The notes under the pieces: generated by a model
Told to the model about the DNA's origin: nothing
Seen by the model: the letters and a program-made list of their open reading frames with translations, nothing else
Database searches by the model: none
Assembly (NCBI GenBank): GCA_024281175.1
Contig: JAMJTW010000014.1
Span: 1 to 64,000 of the forward strand
DNA length: 64,000 nucleotides
From: Candidatus Thiovulum imperiosus
GTDB lineage: Bacteria > Campylobacterota > Campylobacteria > Campylobacterales > Thiovulaceae
Direction: 5' to 3'
Shown here: positions 62,082 to 64,000 of the stretch, piece by piece
How positions within the stretch are numbered: position 1 is the stretch's first letter
How the letters are laid out: each line of letters opens with the position of its first letter
Position numbers and translations under genes: made by a program

Positions 62082-62894
62082 ATGAAGTATGACACCCTTT
62101 TTCCTATGAACAATATTAAAAAAGTTGATAGAGCTAATGCAGAACAGAGTAGTAGAGCTGGTCTTATAAAGTTTGGCTCAAAACTACCAATAACTATGGA
62201 TATTCTTCAGAGAATTGACCCTTCAACTTATCTTCTTCAGATGAATGGAAAAAAGAGTTTTGCAGAAAGTGAAAGAAACTTAGACCCAGGCATGAAATAT
62301 TGGGGTGAAGTTACTCATAAGCGGGGTGAAAAGTTAGTTGTTAAAAATCTAATTAAACAGCCATCATTCTTTAATCAAATTAGAGATTATGCCTATTTAG
62401 ACGCAAAAAAAGTTTTACAATCCTTTTCTCAAAATTTTGGCTCATCATTTCAGAGTAAGTTCAAGAGTGAAATAATATCAAACATGGCAAATAGTAACAG
62501 TAGAGAGGAGTTTCTATTTTTAAATCAACTACTATTGTCAATGGAGCAGAATGTTATCTCTATTCCTGTCACATATCAAGATAGAAGTGGAATGTTTCAG
62601 TATAAATATGGGAAGAAAGAGAAGCGACAAAATGGGAAAGAGGAAGTTAGAAATTTAGACTTTTATGCTGCTTTTGAGACTTTAGGAGCTATGAAAGGTA
62701 AAGTTGTCTATTTTAACAAAGAAGCTAGTCTGAATTTGGAAGTAAACTTTGAAAAGACTAGAGATTTTCTTTATAGAAACATAGGTGTTAGCGATGTAGT
62801 TAAAGAGATGGATGTATCAATAAAAATTATTAAAGATGAGATACAACCTCTATACTCTTTCACTCAAAATAATATTTTAGATATTAAGACGTAA
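62082..62894 (+). CDS. hypothetical protein with FliK-like C-terminus
   Basis: 270 aa, cytoplasmic, no signal or membrane segment. The C-terminal part (about 185-250: FYAAFETLGAMKGKVVYFNK, LEVNFEKTRDFLYRNI) is reminiscent of the flagellar hook-length control protein FliK C-terminal domain, but the match is weak and my assignment tentative. No other flagellar genes nearby. No strong Shine-Dalgarno before ATG. Confidence 0.6.
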   Translation: MKYDTLFPMNNIKKVDRANAEQSSRAGLIKFGSKLPITMDILQRIDPSTYLLQMNGKKSFAESERNLDPGMKYWGEVTHKRGEKLVVKNLIKQPSFFNQIRDYAYLDAKKVLQSFSQNFGSSFQSKFKSEIISNMANSNSREEFLFLNQLLLSMEQNVISIPVTYQDRSGMFQYKYGKKEKRQNGKEEVRNLDFYAAFETLGAMKGKVVYFNKEASLNLEVNFEKTRDFLYRNIGVSDVVKEMDVSIKIIKDEIQPLYSFTQNNILDIKT

Positions 62895-62954
62895 TTTTTA
62901 CAAAATATCGGAAAATTTTAGTAATATTTCAAAAATAGAGCAAGGATATAATAT

Positions 62955-64000
62955 ATGATAGGTTGGATGCAACATAATAAAAAGTATTTAGTAGTTACTT
63001 TATGGATAAGTGCTTTTGCATTTATAGGTGCAGGATTTGTAGGTTGGGGAAGTTATAGTTATGGAAGTAAAGCTACATCTATTGCAAAAGTCGGAGATGT
63101 AGAAATTAAACTGTCTGAGTTACAGCAAACTTATAGTAATCTTTATGGCTACTACTCTCAAATGTTTGGTGGTCAATTTGATGAAGAACAGGCTAGAAAT
63201 ATGGGGCTTCAAGAAACAGCATTCAACATGTTAAAAAGAGAAGCATTACTATTAAATGTAGCTAAAGATTTTGGACTAATAGTATTAGATAAAGAAATAG
63301 CAGAACATATATTAAATACAAAAGATTTTCAACAAGATGGAAATTTCAGTAGAGAACAGTATGAATTTGTTCTTAAAAATAGTGGAATGACTCCTAAAGA
63401 GTATGAAGGTAGAATTTCAAAAGTTATACTAATTACAAAACTTCAAAAACTGTTAAAAATTGATGTCACTCCTTTGGAAAAAGAGATATTCAACTCTTTG
63501 ACAAAATTAGAAGACAAGTTAGAGTATAAAGTTCTAAGTTTTTATGATGTTGAAGTTTCTGTAACTGATGATGAGGTGATTTCTGCTTGGGAACTTACAA
63601 AAGAGAAATATAAAACTGATGAGAAATATAAGATTTCCTATATAGAGACTCCTTTAATTGAAAAAGATATTAACGATAGTGAAATTGAAGAGTATTACAA
63701 CACTCACGCATTGGATTATAATGGTCTTTTTGAAGATGTTAAAGAGGAAATTAGAGAAGATATCTTAAAAGATGCAACAAAAAATAGTGCTTTAAAAGAG
63801 TATCTTGCATTTAAAAAAGGTGAATATAGTGATGAGGTTTTCTCTGATGAAATTGGAAGCATAAATTTACTTCTCTCTTTAGAAGAGATGGAAAAACTCA
63901 AAGGTTCTGAAGTAGGAAGTTATTTAAAACCAGTTTTTTCTGGAAACAGATTTGTATCTATAAAACTTGAAGAGATAGTTTCTCCACAACTTGAAAAATT
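62955..64000 (+). CDS. PpiD/SurA-like peptidyl-prolyl isomerase, 5' part
   Basis: The frame is open from ATG 62955 to the window end (348 codons, no stop). One N-terminal membrane helix (VVTLWISAFAFIGAGFVGW), then a SurA-N-type chaperone domain (about 40-170: IAKVGDVEIKLSELQQTY, EREALLL-like KREALLLNVAKDFG, ISREQYEFVLKNSGMT-like segment). PpiD is a membrane-anchored periplasmic folding factor for secreted and outer-membrane proteins. The parvulin domain is only partly within the window. AAGGA precedes the start. Confidence 0.85.
   Translation, partial: MIGWMQHNKKYLVVTLWISAFAFIGAGFVGWGSYSYGSKATSIAKVGDVEIKLSELQQTYSNLYGYYSQMFGGQFDEEQARNMGLQETAFNMLKREALLLNVAKDFGLIVLDKEIAEHILNTKDFQQDGNFSREQYEFVLKNSGMTPKEYEGRISKVILITKLQKLLKIDVTPLEKEIFNSLTKLEDKLEYKVLSFYDVEVSVTDDEVISAWELTKEKYKTDEKYKISYIETPLIEKDINDSEIEEYYNTHALDYNGLFEDVKEEIREDILKDATKNSALKEYLAFKKGEYSDEVFSDEIGSINLLLSLEEMEKLKGSEVGSYLKPVFSGNRFVSIKLEEIVSPQLEK

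Noticed and set aside
1277-63838. GATGAGGT as a Chi or FtsK-orienting site
   Set aside because: Orientation is almost balanced (25 to 23) over 64 kb and shows no switch point; kept only as a weak alternative until the whole replicon is examined.
2501-63838. GATGAGGT as the recognition site of the local type IIG enzyme
   Set aside because: Restriction sites are usually avoided, not enriched about 40-fold; the protein sequence gives no support for this target.

Overview
The window is a low-GC stretch from a Campylobacterota (epsilonproteobacterial) chromosome. This rests on several lineage-typical features: DUF3972 and DUF507 proteins, a ribB fused to a degenerate ribA domain, a CheV / CheA-REC / CheW chemotaxis cluster, the tatD - lytic transglycosylase - rlpA - hisB - lptC run, and many TTG or GTG starts. 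A sulfur-oxidising marine relative (Sulfurimonas, Thiovulum or Arcobacter-like) would fit, but I cannot name the genus from sequence alone. Layout: 1-497 holds the 3' end of a 23S rRNA gene and a 5S rRNA gene. 503-5449 (minus) has a frameshifted UV-damage endonuclease, a KilA-N protein and a type IIG restriction-modification enzyme. 5577-7989 (plus) is gatA - DUF507 - phosphodiesterase. 8156-16492 (minus) has a DUF455 ferritin-like protein, a giant repeat lipoprotein with its secreted partner, and a MazF-type toxin-antitoxin pair. 16763-21731 (plus) has a one-domain voltage-gated channel and the tatD-to-lptC cell-envelope operon. 21782-31140 is mostly minus: lnt, ribBA, a scrambled accessory patch (24018-26890) with a small secreted peptide gene and tiny membrane proteins, HIT/thioredoxin/DUF1566, thiS and murC. 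31205-36000 has glcD followed by a phage-regulator-like island (KilA-N, XRE, AntA). 36052-47317 has an RND pump, a GTPase-ABC transporter operon, rpsU, kdsD and a neuB-like gene. 47415-53711 is a second giant lipoprotein. 53971 to the end is argC, an LpxH-like enzyme, cheV-cheA-cheW, comM (yifB), a glycosyltransferase and a ppiD-like gene cut by the window edge. Three genome-scale signals are not explained by the genes. First, the octamer GATGAGGT occurs 48 times (25 in one orientation, 23 in the other), against about one expected from base composition, in several reading frames: a candidate DNA uptake sequence or other genome-wide recognition motif. Second, at least seven short elements share a 16-bp terminal inverted repeat (GGGACTGACCAAATAG-like) and fall into two interior families: MITE-like non-autonomous elements that sit at 3' ends of genes and in two places supply a stop codon. 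Third, the antirepressor-like genes share a C-terminal module, and two loci carry stray 3'-end remnants of these genes, as if cassettes were being exchanged. No CRISPR array, no tRNA gene and no transposase gene was seen.
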